DNA of 64,000 bases from Tetranychus cinnabarinus (taxonomy: Eukaryota > Arthropoda > Arachnida > Trombidiformes > Tetranychidae). How positions within the stretch are numbered: the stretch's first letter is position 1; each line of letters begins with the position of its first letter. Below, piece after piece: positions 38,539-50,774 of the stretch. A program made the translations under genes and the position numbers. The notes under the pieces were generated by a model. It searched no databases. It was given only the letters and a program-made list of their open reading frames with translations, and had not been told where the DNA came from. Location: positions 248,001-312,000 of the forward strand of contig WHVY01000009.1 in assembly GCA_022266195.1 (NCBI GenBank). Direction: 5' to 3'.

Positions 38539-40797
38539 TTATGTGTAGAAAATTAGCTCTGGAATTTGTCCATCTTCAATTGAAGTTCCATTATTACATC
38601 CGGCAGCATAAGAGAAATGAAAAGTCACTTTACCGCCACATACTAGGTCAACAACAACTTTTCGGCTACCTCCAGCACCATAATGAGAATCAGATCCCTA
38701 AAAAATGAAAAAAAGTGTAAATACAAAATTTAATGTTAAAATTGTAAGAGCTATAAAGTTAATCTAATTTAAATTGTACTCTTAATCGACTCATCGGTCA
38801 ATAATTTTTATATGCAGTAAGCTTATAATGAATTTACCTTTAGTGTTGCACAGGCTGTATAATTAACATCAGGTTCAATTTCAACTGGTTTTTGAAACAT
38901 AACTCGAAATGCTCGTGCTGATCCATCACACGTAAATCCAGTTTCATTTGTAGCTAAAACTTTACTTGATCCAGTATGGATAATTTGAATAGTACATTGA
39001 TAATCGGAAACACCATGGATTGAACCATATAATCCAAAGCCGACAATATAAATTCTTTTATCAACAACAAATCTTATTCTATCACTAGTTCCACTGTAGC
39101 CCCATCTCAAGTCAGTTCGCGCAAAACGACGAACAACCTCTTCTTTTCTAACACACGAACGAGGCTCTTCAGGAAATTCAATGGCTGGTTTCGGATTTCG
39201 AACAAAATGAAGGAACAAATTAACCTGTTGAATAAACATATAAAATAGATGCATATTAATATCGTGCAATTGTATTTTTAGTCTATTTTCTCAAATGAGA
39301 TAACTGTAACACAACTCCAATATTACTTTGTACTTACACATTCGCGATCTGAAAGGATTCCTGATTCAACTACATCAACGGCAAACTCTTCGATGGTCAT
39401 AAGGGGAAACCTAATTGCATAAAGAGCTTTACCAAGAACTTTTCTTTGATTTTCTAGATTAGCCGGAAGATTTTGACGAGAACATTCAGCTTTCGCCCAT
39501 TTAATAACCGATCTAAATAAGTTGATCTCTTTTATTTGAAGAGTATTCCTTTCTAATACTGAAATTAACGTTGCATGATCAATGTCCAAAAATCCTTCAG
39601 CTTCCAAAGCCTCTTCAGCACTTTTATCAATTGTATCTAAACACATCTGAGCTAGAACGTTCTCATCAAATAAACGAGACTGTTGAAAGAAAGAAAAGTG
39701 TGAAAATGGAACATGAATAAAGAAAGTCTCAATTACGTAAAGTGTAATGAATTAAAAAGGTCAATTAGAAAATGAAAGTGTCAAAAGTTTACCTGCATGA
39801 GAAGCATGAAGGCATTATCTGGACTGAGATTCTGCTTGAGAAAACCAACACAAGCACTCTCAAGGATAGGCACAGCATATTTTTTTGCAGCATATAGAGT
39901 AGTCATAACTGTTTCCGGTCCAATAACAATTTCATCGGTGTAAAGAAAACGAAGAAGTGCCGTGAACGCAGGTACATCTGTTATATCAGGAATTTCTATT
40001 TCTTCATCGGTAGAAGCTAATTGTCCATTGAACATAACATCAAAAACAGGACTTCCTATCGACAAGACGAATTTGTGAGCAGGTATCCGAGTTGGAGGAT
40101 TACCAAGACCAACAATGAAATGTACATCAGCTAGGGTTTCACTATTGAATAAAGAAGCTAACCTTTCTTGAACAGTTGTTCTGGACGCCTAAAATCGATG
40201 AAAGGTTATAATTCAAATAAATTAGACAAATAAAGGTTAAGTAAAGAAATGACCAAGCAATCTTAATTTATGAAAATTTAGGTTATTATTTGCTTACCTG
40301 CCAATTGAAATATCCTGTAGCTGCTTCATTTTTAGCTGTGTTCACAGACAAAGCTGATTCATCCGATGATTGACTATCTGCAGTGAGTTTAGTTACACTG
40401 CTAGAATTGAAAGGAGCTTCCGAATCTCTAATACGGTTGTTATTAGTTGGCCCAGTTTCATTGGAAGTGACTCGGTTAACTGGTACCTTTAAAAAGAAAA
40501 GAAACAATTGAATTTAGAACCCTGGAAATATACATTTGATAGAATATTATGTAAATTTTAAACTATGATCTGAATTTTTGATATTTTTTCTTAATTAAAA
40601 CAAAAATCCGGACAATAAGAAATTAAAGTAACAATAAAAATACTGACCGATGCGTCTTTGGAAGATTGACTGGGTGGGGATGTTGAGCTAGATGTTGATT
40701 CTGTATTATTTAAGTTCCAATTAGACGATGATGAATTTAATTCCGGTTGATTCTTCTTAGTTATACTAGTTCCCTTATCTTTGTCCAAATCGTTCAT
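38539..40797 (-). CDS. BTB-BACK-PHR protein, BTBD1/BTBD2 type
   Basis: Six exons on the minus strand (40797-40648, 40486-40298, 40188-39793, 39679-39338, 39224-38838, 38697-38539) are all phase 0 and encode 540 residues. Residues about 1-113 are serine/asparagine-rich. The BTB domain follows (LADVHFIVG, RIPAHKFVLSIGSPVFDVMF, GPETVMTTLYAAKKYAVP), then BACK (NAFMLLMQSRLFDE, KVLGKALYAIRFPLMTIEEF) and the C-terminal PHR domain (DRIRFVVDKRIYIVGFGLYG, VNYTACATLKGSDSHYGAGG, ending EDGQIPELIFYT). BTBD1/2 proteins act as substrate adaptors for CUL3 ubiquitin ligases and bind topoisomerase I in vertebrates. The close match through the PHR end favours BTBD1/2 over BTBD3/6. Start at the ATG at 40797. Each exon border keeps a domain segment intact. 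Confidence 0.93.
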
Positions 40798-41252
40798 ACT
40801 AGTAAGAAATAACAAAAGTATAGCTAACTGGTTATATTAAACATTAAATTAAGTTTATTTACAATTTAAAAAGACATCTCTTTCTATCATCTCTTTAAAC
40901 CGAAGAAAAAAAACACAAAAACAAAGAATTCTTAAGAAGCGCGCACCCTGTCGAGACAACTTAACACTAATACTACTCGCGACTCGCTTAAATTATGAGT
41001 TTTCATTCCACTATTTTGGTGCATTTACAAAACTTTTCAAGAACAATTTGAAAATTTGAAAAGACCATTGAAGTTTTAGATTTTGAAATTTAGACAGTTG
41101 TACTGAAAAGAGTTTGATCGCTATGAAATTTTTTAACTTTTGTTTTGGAGGCTGAATTGGTAGAAATCATACCAAAATCAATGAAACCTCTGCCATTTCT
41201 TGAATCAATCTTCATTTTAACTTAAATCGTTTTTGTTTATTTTTTCATTGTT
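40798..41252. other. 5' region of the BTBD gene
   Basis: Non-coding. It has a less AT-rich patch at 40938-40990 (GAAGCGCGCACCCTGTCGAG) about 150 bases before the BTBD start codon, a plausible promoter area. No core element is assignable. Confidence 0.4.
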
Positions 41253-41466
41253 CATCATATAAATTTCTGAAAAATATCTGTTATTTTTGTCGTCCTCTCT
41301 TCATCATTTGTGTTTTCAGGATACAAAGTTGATTGGGTGAAAATTGTTACTACTTTTGCTACTGAATTTTTACTTCATTTTTAGCACCGTTTGAGGAATA
41401 TTTTATCTCTATTCAGAGTATATTGATCTGGGAAAAACCTTATGTGTCTACTGTATTCTTAATTAC
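41253..41466 (+). pseudogene. Decayed fragment of the RETREG 5' region
   Basis: 41260-41375 matches the RETREG leader (about 34040-34145, with GGATACAAAGTTGATTGGGT in common apart from one base). It then jumps to 41383-41466, which matches codons 55-85 (about 34330-34424, GCACCGTTTGAGGAATATTT in the copy). The start codon and about 187 bases between are gone. The match ends abruptly where sequence resembling 36294-36380 begins. It is not translatable as RETREG. It lies about 280 bases upstream of DDX42, so it could now be part of that gene's promoter or leader. Confidence 0.85.
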
Positions 41467-41748
41467 TCTGACTTTGTATTCGAGGCTGATAATTATAATA
41501 AAAATTCAGAATGAAATTCCAAGATTGATACATTAAAGTCATACGCTTTCATTGTTTGTTTATTTTTGTTGCTTTGGTGATAAGACTGGGAATAGCCCAT
41601 TGAGTCTTTTTGCAACATGTTTATTTTCATTTTGTTTAATGACATTTTGTAAACATTGTCAGTTTTAATGTTTATTTACGAATGTGTATTAATTAAAATT
41701 GATCTTTAGTGATTTCTGTTTCTATTGTGTTTTACTAAAGACCCAATC

Positions 41749-44125
41749 ATGAATCGCAGAGGTGGCTACAAACATTTTCAGTATCGGCCATCCTATCCAA
41801 CACAAGCTTCATCTTCTTCCCTCAGTTCTTCAGCATCCGCTTCAGCTGATTATTCTAAAGTATGTCCACCGAAAGATATTGATCGTCCTGCTGCATATAA
41901 TTTGGATGAAGAAAAAGAAGATCCTAAACCATATGGTAAAGAAAGATTAAAGCGAAGCAAGATTTTTCAAGACGAGGAGGAAAGCTACTGGGATCAAGAT
42001 GATGACAATGACAATGTTAACAAGTCTGAAAATTGTGAAAAAGATAGTGATATTGAATCAAGCCATTCAAACAAGGACGATGACCATGACAATGACGAAG
42101 AAGAAGATCCATTAGATGCTTTTATGGCTGGACTTGAGAAACAAGTAAAATCTGATTCTACCAAGAAAGAAGCGAAGGCTAATGTGCGACTAGATATTGA
42201 AGAAGAAGATATTCAAGAATCTTATTATAGATACATGGAAGAGAACCCTAGAGCTGGATTAGATTTAAACTTCGATGAAGAGGAAGATGATCTTGTTGAA
42301 TATGATGACCAAGGAAATCCTATTTTGAATAGAAAAAAGTTAAAATTCATAGACCCACTTCCTGCATGTGACCATAGTAAAATTGGTTACAAACCTTTTG
42401 TAAAAAATTTTTACATAGAACACGAAGAAATTCAATCTTTGAATGATGAAAAAACTCAAGAACTTCGTAGGACCCTCGGAATATCTGTTATGGGCGCTAA
42501 TGCACCAAAACCATGTATCTCTTTTGCTCATTTTGGTTTTGATGAACAGTTAACTAAAGCAATCATCAAAGCGGGTTATCATCAACCAACTCCTATCCAA
42601 TGTCAAGCAATTCCCATTGCATTATCAGGTCGAGATGTTCTTGGTGTAGCTAAGACCGGTAGTGGTAAAACCGCAGCATATTTATGGCCAATGCTTGTTC
42701 ATATCATGGATCAACGAGAATTAGGACCTGGAGAAGGACCAATTGGGTTAATTTTAGCGCCAACTAGAGAGTTATCCCAACAAATACATGCCGAAGCCAA
42801 AAAATTTGCAAAAGTATATGGATTAAGAGTTGCATGTTGTTTTGGCGGTGGGTCAAAATGGGAACAATCAAATGAGTTATCTCAAGGCGCTGAAATAGTT
42901 GTCGCTACACCAGTAAGTCTATTTAACTGACTACCTTCTTAAATTGATCGATTTTGTTATTATATGCTAACCTTGTTTTTTACCTTTTTTACTATAGGGA
43001 AGAATGATTGATATGATAAAATGTAAAGCCACTAATTTTGAAAGAGTTACAATGTTGGTTCTTGATGAAGCTGATAAAATGTTTGATATGGGATTTGGAA
43101 ACCAAATTGGTTCTATCTGTGATCATACTCGACCAGATCGTCAAACATTGCTATTTTCAGCTACTTTCAAAAGAAAAGTCGAGCGTTTAGCTAGACACGC
43201 TTTAACTGATCCAATCAAAGTTGTTCAAGGTGAATTAGGAGTTGCCAATGAAGATGTCACCCAGACTGTGCTCGTTATGAAAGAAGGGCCAAGTAAATGG
43301 ATCTGGTTAACTGATAATCTAGTTAGATTTACTTCCTCTGGGTCAGTTTTAATTTTTGTCACAAAGAAAGCCAATGCTGAAGAGCTCGCCAACAATTTGA
43401 AAGAGCGCGGCTTTGAATTAGTTTTAATCCATGGAGATATGCACCAAAGTGATCGTAATAAAGCAATTGGTACCTTTAAAAGGCATGAAGTCAATATTAT
43501 GGTAGCCACAGATGTAGCTGCTCGTGGTTTGGATATAACCCATGTTAAAACTGTGATAAATTTCGATGTAGCCAGAGATATTGATACTCACACTCATCGT
43601 ATTGGTAGAACTGGTCGAGCAGGTGATAAAGATGGTATTGCATATACCTTGATTACTGAAAAAGATAAAGATTTTGCCGGACCTTTGGTGCGTAATCTTG
43701 AAGGAGCAAATCAAGAAGTACCGAGAGAACTGATGGACCTAGCTATGCAGTCAAATTGGTTCAAAAATTCACGGTTCAAACAAGGAAAAGGGAAAAAAGT
43801 TGATTTTAATAGCTCATTCAGTCAAAGAGCCAGACCCGGCTTAGGAGCAGATAAAAATAGTTTACCATCTGAGAGAAGTTCCTTTTCATTAAGTGAAAGA
43901 AGCTCGTCCAATAAAACGGAACCGCCGAACACTGATCGAGTTTCTGCTATTAAAGCAGCATTTAAAGCTCAATTTCAATCTAATTTCAAATCATCAAGCG
44001 ATTCATTGTCTTCATCTTCACCACAATCATCTTTAAATTCTTCAGCTATGCCAGTCAATGACCAAAATGAAGAGACTTTAGCTTCTAAAGAGTCTCAACC
44101 AAGAAAAAAAAGCCGTTGGCAGTAG
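41749..44125 (+). CDS. DDX42: DEAD-box RNA helicase DDX42 (SF3b-associated)
   Basis: Two exons, 41749-42912 and 42998-44125 (phase 0), encode 763 residues. The acidic N-terminus has family motifs DPLDAFMAGLE and DIEEEDIQESYYRYMEENP. The helicase core shows motif Q (PTPIQCQAIP), I (AKTGSGKTAA), Ia (APTRELSQQ), II (VLDEADKMFDMGF), III (SATF), V (ATDVAARGLDI) and VI (HRIGRTGRAG), plus the DDX42-specific strings FAHFGFDEQL and MQSNWFKNSRFKQGKGKK. The C-terminus is serine-rich and shorter than in the 938-residue human protein. DDX42 acts with the U2 snRNP SF3b complex. The ATG at 41749 is the first in frame. A poly(A) signal is at 44182-44187. Confidence 0.95.
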
Positions 44126-44259
44126 TGTTTCATAGTTAGTCTAACTCATCTAATTAATATCATTCGAAACTCAAATAAGACAATAAAATTGATTTTTCTC
44201 ATCCGTAAATACTAATGTATCTCGTAAATCATTTGATTCTATGACAATAACATTCGTCA

Positions 44260-44482
44260 GGGTGTCAAATTTGACTTCAAGCAAACTGGTGGAGCTTATT
44301 ATTTTTTTATCACAAGTAAAAATGAATAAGCAAAGATATCAGAAACCATAGACACAAACCATTTGATTACTTTATTTTCCATCTTCCCCTTTGTTTCTGT
44401 TTGTTTTAGTTATTTGTGTATCTAATTTGTTATAAAAAGATAATTAGCTCCACCAATTTGCTTGGAATTAAATTTGACACTC
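44260..44482. repeat. Inverted repeat with about 56-base arms, MITE-like
   Basis: The left arm 44260-44315 (GGGTGTCAAATTTGACTTCA then AGCAAACTGGTGGAGC) and the right arm 44427-44482 are reverse complements with a few mismatches. They are separated by about 110 bases. The whole could fold as a long hairpin. It lies just after the DDX42 poly(A) signal. No coding capacity and no clear target-site duplication were seen. Confidence 0.75.
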
Positions 44483-46369
44483 TTTAATTAGATGTATGTG
44501 TTATTTATTTTTGCGTTACTCGATTTCAAGCAAAGAGTAATATAACTCTGTTTTACTCTTTGATTTCAAGCTAATTTCATTATTATTCAATATTTTTCTT
44601 GTAAAAATTTACAAGTACTTGTTGAATATGAAAATAAAGCCTCAATGAATCCAATAATTTAGCATTTAGATTCTCTTGAAAAGGTGCGTTTTTACAAGTG
44701 AGAATCACTTTATTTGTCAAATTGATTAACAATAAACAGTCAAACAAATAGCAGATGAATTTAATGTTAACATTATTGATTAGTAAACAACACATTGACT
44801 CTATAGTTCGAAAAAGTATCAAATCATAACAAAACTGTTCTCGATGTCAACTAATCAAATTCACAAACAAGTTTTTGAAATATAATAACTATCAACTTGC
44901 GGTTTCAAATTATTTTTGTTTTAGAGTAAAAATTGACTCCGAACCGTGCAAGCAAATGTGAAGCTACTGATAATTCAGTTTAAAGGCGTGATCATTCGAA
45001 GCCACAATTTTTTGTTAATCATCTGATTCATAAAATAAAATTCGTATACCTTATCAGATAACCGAGTTGGCAAAAGAATACAAAAACAATTCAAATGAAG
45101 CTGGCGAGTTACATAAAGATTGTGCTATTGCGAACTTCAAAGCTTCAAAACTAATACATTTCTGTGTGATTTTTCAATAATCAGATTTTGTTCATTAGAT
45201 GAATTAATTGTTGATCAAAATCCTTTTTATAATCCTTATCAACTAAAGTTCAATTCCAATAAACTACCGAACAAAAACAAACTGATTATCCGAAAAGCAT
45301 AGATATTTTTATTCCTGGAAAAAAATATCAGTTGAGTTTGAAAAGGAAATCAGTAAATGATCAAGATTAGTAGGGGTTAATAGTTATAAGGTATGAACAT
45401 TTTCAACCAAATCTTCGAGTCACTCATTATTTACGCTGATACTTACTCTGTTTTAAAACAAATCAATAAATTGTATATTAAAAACATTATCGCTGAAGAA
45501 TTGGAATCTGAATTCACACGAAAGTATTCAAAAAAGATTACACTTTTTTCAAGCCTAAATAATGAAAGCTAGTGAGATTTGTTTAAAGATTAAGTATCAT
45601 ACGGATTGAAATTGCTGATAAATATTTCATTGCAATTGCCCATTCTGTTCATGTAGCACTTATTTTAATCAACTGTCTGTTCAATTTTTGTTCATTGATT
45701 AGCAGTTTATTTATTTATTGGTAGATTCTGAGACCGAGAGATTATTATTTGCAAGGCAATCATTTTTTCATCTCATTTGGTACTTTACAACGATATCAAT
45801 TAATTAATCGATAATAAAGATTGGAGTAAGAATTATTAATGAAACGTTGCTTTGTTTAGATATTTTGAGAATTAAATTCTGTGAGCTTTGACCAGTAGAC
45901 TGTTAAAACGTTTGAAAATCAAAAATCTCAACTTTGCTTTCAATTTTGCTGAAATGGAGAAATTTAAAATTAAAATTATAAAAAACAATTACACAAACCA
46001 ATGCTGAGTCAGTTAGCTTAGTTTAATTTACTCTTTTTAAGCAACTTGATTATCCTGATGGCGAAATTAAATTTTTCGTTATGATAAATTGTGTACACTC
46101 TGATTTTATTGGTAATTTAGGATAATATTTCTTACCAATTGGCTCTAGTAGTTTGTTTGATTAAATACTTCTTTATCAAATCCGTTGGAACAACAAGTCT
46201 CTTACAGTTGATAGATGGCGACACGAAATTTGTTGTAAAATGTATTTATAAGGTCTGTTTTGTTAAGCAGTGTTATGTATTAGTGTTTTATTCCTGTTTT
46301 TATCATTTGTTTTTGTCTAGTTATTTTTGACCAGTTGTTTTTGACCATTTGTTTTAACCATCCATCAAA
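44483..46369. other. Intergenic region between DDX42 and Argonaute, no gene seen
   Basis: AT-rich with only short open frames of no recognisable content. The Argonaute promoter and leader must be in its right part. A pyrimidine-rich tract of TTTTGACC-type repeats (GACCAGTTGTTTTTGACCAT) stands just before the start codon. Confidence 0.5.
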
Positions 46370-49300
46370 ATGAGTAGCAATCCTAAGGCCTCAAAATCCA
46401 AGGGAAAGAAGTCCGCTAAGAAAGTGCCTGTAAAAGTTGACGAACAGGATGTTACAATTATATCTGAAGGTGGTGATGTAAACAAAGATCGTAGAAAAGC
46501 AAATGCTGAAGACTCCTTTGCCGAATTGGAGAATCTTACTGGGCTTAGTCTGAAAAATGCTCCTGCAGCCTTAAGAATTCGACCAAAATTTCAAAGTGGA
46601 AATGAAGGAAAGAGAATTACTCTTAGATCTAACTTTTTCAGGTAAGCTACTTTCCTTTATGACCTGAATTTGGGCAGGAAACAATCCATCATTAATACGC
46701 AATTCGTAAATGTGCGTGATTTGAAGTGGCTTCTAAAGTTATTTATCTAATTTCGTAACAAATCTGTTTCTCTCTTTGGTGCCATTAAAATTTTTATCGA
46801 GTAATATCTGACAAATAATTACCTTAATTTAACAAATTGAATTATTTTTTAACAGGTTGAAACTTACGGGCAATACTGTCCATCAATATGATATACAATT
46901 TGACCGGCCTGACAATGCCGCAGTAGCTGAAAAAGAAATAGAAATTGGAAGAAAATTCAGACGAGTGACAAAGAAAATCCATCAACAATTACTTGCTCAA
47001 TTCGTTGAGACAACTGGAAAATCCTTATTTAATGGAATTTGTTATGCTTTTGATAGCGATCGTATCCTCCTCACTAATAAACCACTAGAGGCTGACAATT
47101 TAGAAGTAGGTGTCTATTATACCTTTCCATTCAAGGAAAGTCCAAAAGAAAAGGCAGCCAATTACCAGATCAGGATCAAGAAAACAAGTTCCGTTACTCT
47201 TAGCTTCAATTTCAATGGAGAAAATTATGTCCATGATCGAGCGGTCCTACAAATGCTAGACATAATAACCAAAAGTTATGCTTTTAAACATAATATTGTT
47301 TATGGATCTAAAATTTTCTTCCCTGCTATCACGAGACCGCGAATTCTTATGGGTATAAAATCGTTCCAGACCAAATCTGAGAAGCCTACACCATTCGAGC
47401 TCGCATTTGGCTATCACCAGTCTACACAATTTTGTCAAAGTGGACCTATGCAAAATATTGACAGAGCATCGGCTGTTCTTTACCGTGAAGGCCCACTTCT
47501 TGATAGAATATTTGAATTGATCGGTCGCCCATTTGGACCGAATGAAACACTTGACAGTAGATCAATGGATCAACTGAAAGAGTTTATTGGGCTCCGAGTT
47601 GAAACGACTTATCGAAAATTTGTTTCTCGCCATTCTATTAGATCTTTCACTAGAACAAATTCTAGGGAAACTAGTTTTAGTGAAGAAGGAGGGAGACAAA
47701 CCGTTTATAACTATTTTGTAAGCAAATATCAACTCCCATTGAAGTATCCGAATTTGCCTTGCGTTGAATATGGACAGGGAAAGTACATACCCATCGAATT
47801 GTGCACATTGTTGCCAGATCAAAGAAATCAACGAAAATTGCGTGATGATCTTATTAAAATTCTTAGCACACATGCTACATCTCAAAGGCCAAGTGGACGA
47901 GCAGCTGGAACCGCAGAATCTGCCAAATCAATTGCTAGTAACGCAGCTCTTGCTGAATTCGGAATAACATTAAATCCTAATATGGTTGAAGTCCCTGGTC
48001 GAATATTGCCTGCACCTAGGTTACGATATTCTAATCAACCTTCATTTGTTCCATTAATTCCTGGAGACTGGAATATGCAGCAACCGGACAGAAAGAAATT
48101 TTATAGTTCAAAAAATCTTTCTAAATGGGTTTTCCTCTGCATGTCAAGAAAAATTACTGATGATATCATTCGTGAATTTTGCAAAAATCTTCAAAGAGTG
48201 GGATCTATGGTTGGTGTAGAAGTGAGTATGCCTTCACCACCTGTTAGAACTACAAAACCTGCCCTTCGCCAGACTATGGAGATGCTGAAAAAAGATTTAC
48301 AATTGATTGTCTGCATGATACCAGAAGAAGATGAGATTTACACTGAGATTAAATCTGTTGGAGATCGAACACTCGGTATTCCAACCCAAATCATTCTTGA
48401 CAAACACTTCAATCCACGAAATGATATGAAAAGACAAAAATTGTTTGACACTGCATACTTAAGCAACTTATTGCTAAAAATTAATAGTAAAATCGGTGGC
48501 ATCAACCTTTCTTTAGCGGATGTTAGCAAACCTAGTATATTAAAGGGGTTAACAATGGTCGTCGGAGTTGATGTTAATCATCCCTCACCCGGAGAAAATT
48601 CACCATCAATAGCTGCAGTTGTTGGTAGTTTAAATCCGGAGCTTTCCAATTACCACACCAATATCGTCATTAATCGTTCCAGAGAAGAAACCGTTGATGT
48701 TCGTGGAATGATAAAACCTATTTTAGAAGCGTTCAAAAAGCACCGTGGCTCCTATCCTGATAACATCGTTGTTTACCGTGATGGAGTCTCCGAAGGTCAA
48801 TTTGCCTACGTATTAGCTTATGAAGTTTTCCCTCTGCGTGATATGCTCAGTACAGATTACAGACAAAATATTAAATTAACATATATGATAGTCCAGAAGA
48901 GACATAATGCTCGATTCTTCCCGATGAAAAAAGAGGACTCAACCAGATCTGAAAATATATTACCTGGTTGTGTGATTGACACTACTGTGTGTCACTACAA
49001 ATGGTTTGACTTTTATCTATGCTCTCAAAATTCGTTCTTGGTAAGTCATTACTTATATTTTATTGCCATTGTGCATAATTTTTTTATCATCAATGTTATT
49101 AATTTGACCTTTTTAATGTTTAGGGTACTGCTCGTCCTGGAAAATACACGGTTCTTTGGGATGAGAATAATCTTACTGCAGACGAGTTACAAAAAGTTAC
49201 GTACTATTTGTGTTACCTATTTGCTCGAAGCACTAAAAGTATAGCCGATCCAGCCCCAGCTCGTTATGCTCATCATGCAGCTGCTAGAGGTAAAGTGCAC

Positions 49301-49405
49301 CTTAAGGATATGATGAGATCCAAAGCTCCAATTCCTTCAAACGTGGATCTTTCAGAGGCTATTCGAGTTCTTGCTCCTCTACAAAATGTGTTATACTTCA
49401 TCTAA
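46370..49405 (+). CDS. Argonaute (AGO subfamily), slicer residues intact
   Basis: Three exons (46370-46641, 46856-49040, 49124-49405) join in phase to 912 residues. Order: lysine-rich N-terminus, N domain, PAZ (about residues 300-420, with TSFSEEGGRQTVYNYF and NLPCVEYGQGKYIPIELC), MID (about 514-620) and PIWI (about 655-900). The 5'-phosphate pocket is kept (YTEIKSVGD, then Q in PTQIIL, K in LLKINSKIGG). The slicer tetrad is visible: D in VVGVDVNHPSPG, the glutamate finger in REETVDVRG, D in VVYRDGVSEGQF and H in RYAHHAAARGKVH. It should cleave RNA guided by miRNA or siRNA. It is an AGO, not a PIWI. It is less conserved than metazoan AGO1, which suggests an AGO2-like or lineage-expanded siRNA-type copy. 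Confidence 0.93.
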
Positions 49406-50502
49406 TCGAGCTTATTTTTGGACTTCGAATTTTTGACTTACGATCTCTTCCTGCACCAAACGAAATGACATTTGAATATGATTGATCGCTTATTTTCTGC
49501 ACGTTTATTTTTGAATAGGTTCAAGTTTTTGTGTTCCTTAAGTCTTTAATTAAGCTTATATACTCTACGAAAGTTACAACGAATATTTTTCGTGCAACAT
49601 GATTTTATCTTCCAATTTATTCTGACTTAATTGTGATATGTATCATTTTAACCATATCTCTTGTGATTTATGCTTTTAAAACGAATTATTTTAAAATTAA
49701 AGCTTTTAATTTGTCAAATCACCTGTTTATTCATTTCACTTTTATCAGTAAATTTTAAAAAGACTCTTCGCTTGTTGATATTAGCAAATATTTTAATGAT
49801 AATTTCATAGCAAATGTTTGAATGTAAAACATTACTCAATCGATGCACGTGAATTTCAATGTACGTCAATTAAAGTAAAATATAAAACAAAAAAGATGAT
49901 TTGCTGTATGATTCTCTGACAAGTTGATTATCGCACAATTTCCCTAAACATACCTGCCATGAGTCAACATGTTCATATTACTTCGATATCAAAACGGTAT
50001 CAAGCTTCCAACAAATCAGCCATTTAACTAGCATAGTAATGGAAAGTAGTCAGGCTAACTTTCAGGGAAGTTTCAGAGTTTCAACAATAAATATAATTTT
50101 AACAAATCTTATTGATCTCTTTTATGGGCCATTTACGCGCTCATTATTTACTCTTGAGCTCCAACTCAAAGCATATTTTTTGCTGTATTGCAGTAATATT
50201 AACATTGATTCATCTGCATAAACATCTATTGATTCATAAAATGGATATAAAAGTCAAATGATATTTTTAATAAATATTGTAATCTAATTACGTGAATACA
50301 AAGTCACTTATCAGAAATTTCAACTATCTCGTTGTTACCCATTTTACATTAAAACTGTTATCATTTTGATTGCTTGTGTCAAATCAGTTATTTTATACCT
50401 ATCTAAAACTGAAATAAGTGCGATGTACTCATAAATTTTTGTTTGACACGTTCCAAACATTTAACCTTAATAAAAATAGACTATTATTAGATATCGGATG
50501 CT

Positions 50503-50663
50503 AAATTAAAGGTGGATCCCTTCAACCATTGATTGAAATTAAAAATCTCAATGTGTCGTTATCCATGACTTGGTGTGAAATCACACCTTCTTATCTTCTT
50601 TCTTTGATTCTTTCAATTTAAAAAATTAATCTCGCTTCGATGAATTGAGATCCACCTTAAATT
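50503..50663. repeat. Short inverted repeat, possible MITE remnant
   Basis: AATTAAAGGTGGATC at about 50504-50518 and GATCCACCTTAAATT at 50649-50663 are reverse complements with one mismatch. They bracket 130 bases of non-coding DNA. Weak evidence only. Confidence 0.35.
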
Positions 50664-50693
50664 AAAAATTAAATTAATGAAATCTATTAATTA

Positions 50694-50711
50694 TTTACCT
50701 ACGTAGGTAAA
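50694..50711. other. Perfect 18-base palindrome
   Basis: TTTACCTACGTAGGTAAA is fully self-complementary. It could be a binding site for a dimeric regulator or chance. It lies 718 bases before the GPR155 start codon. Confidence 0.4.
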
Positions 50712-50728
50712 ATATAGCATCATTTTGA

Positions 50729-50774
50729 TTAACTTTGAAAGGAGCTGTGAAAAAATAAAAAGAGATGGCGTTTA
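50729..50774 (+). repeat. Upstream element, copy 1
   Basis: GATTAACTT, a short variable spacer, then a 34-base block (GGAGCTGTGAAAAAATAAAA through AGAGATGGCGTTTA). The 34-base block recurs at 54174-54207 with one mismatch in the same orientation. Here it stands about 650 bases upstream of the GPR155 start codon. Confidence 0.8.
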
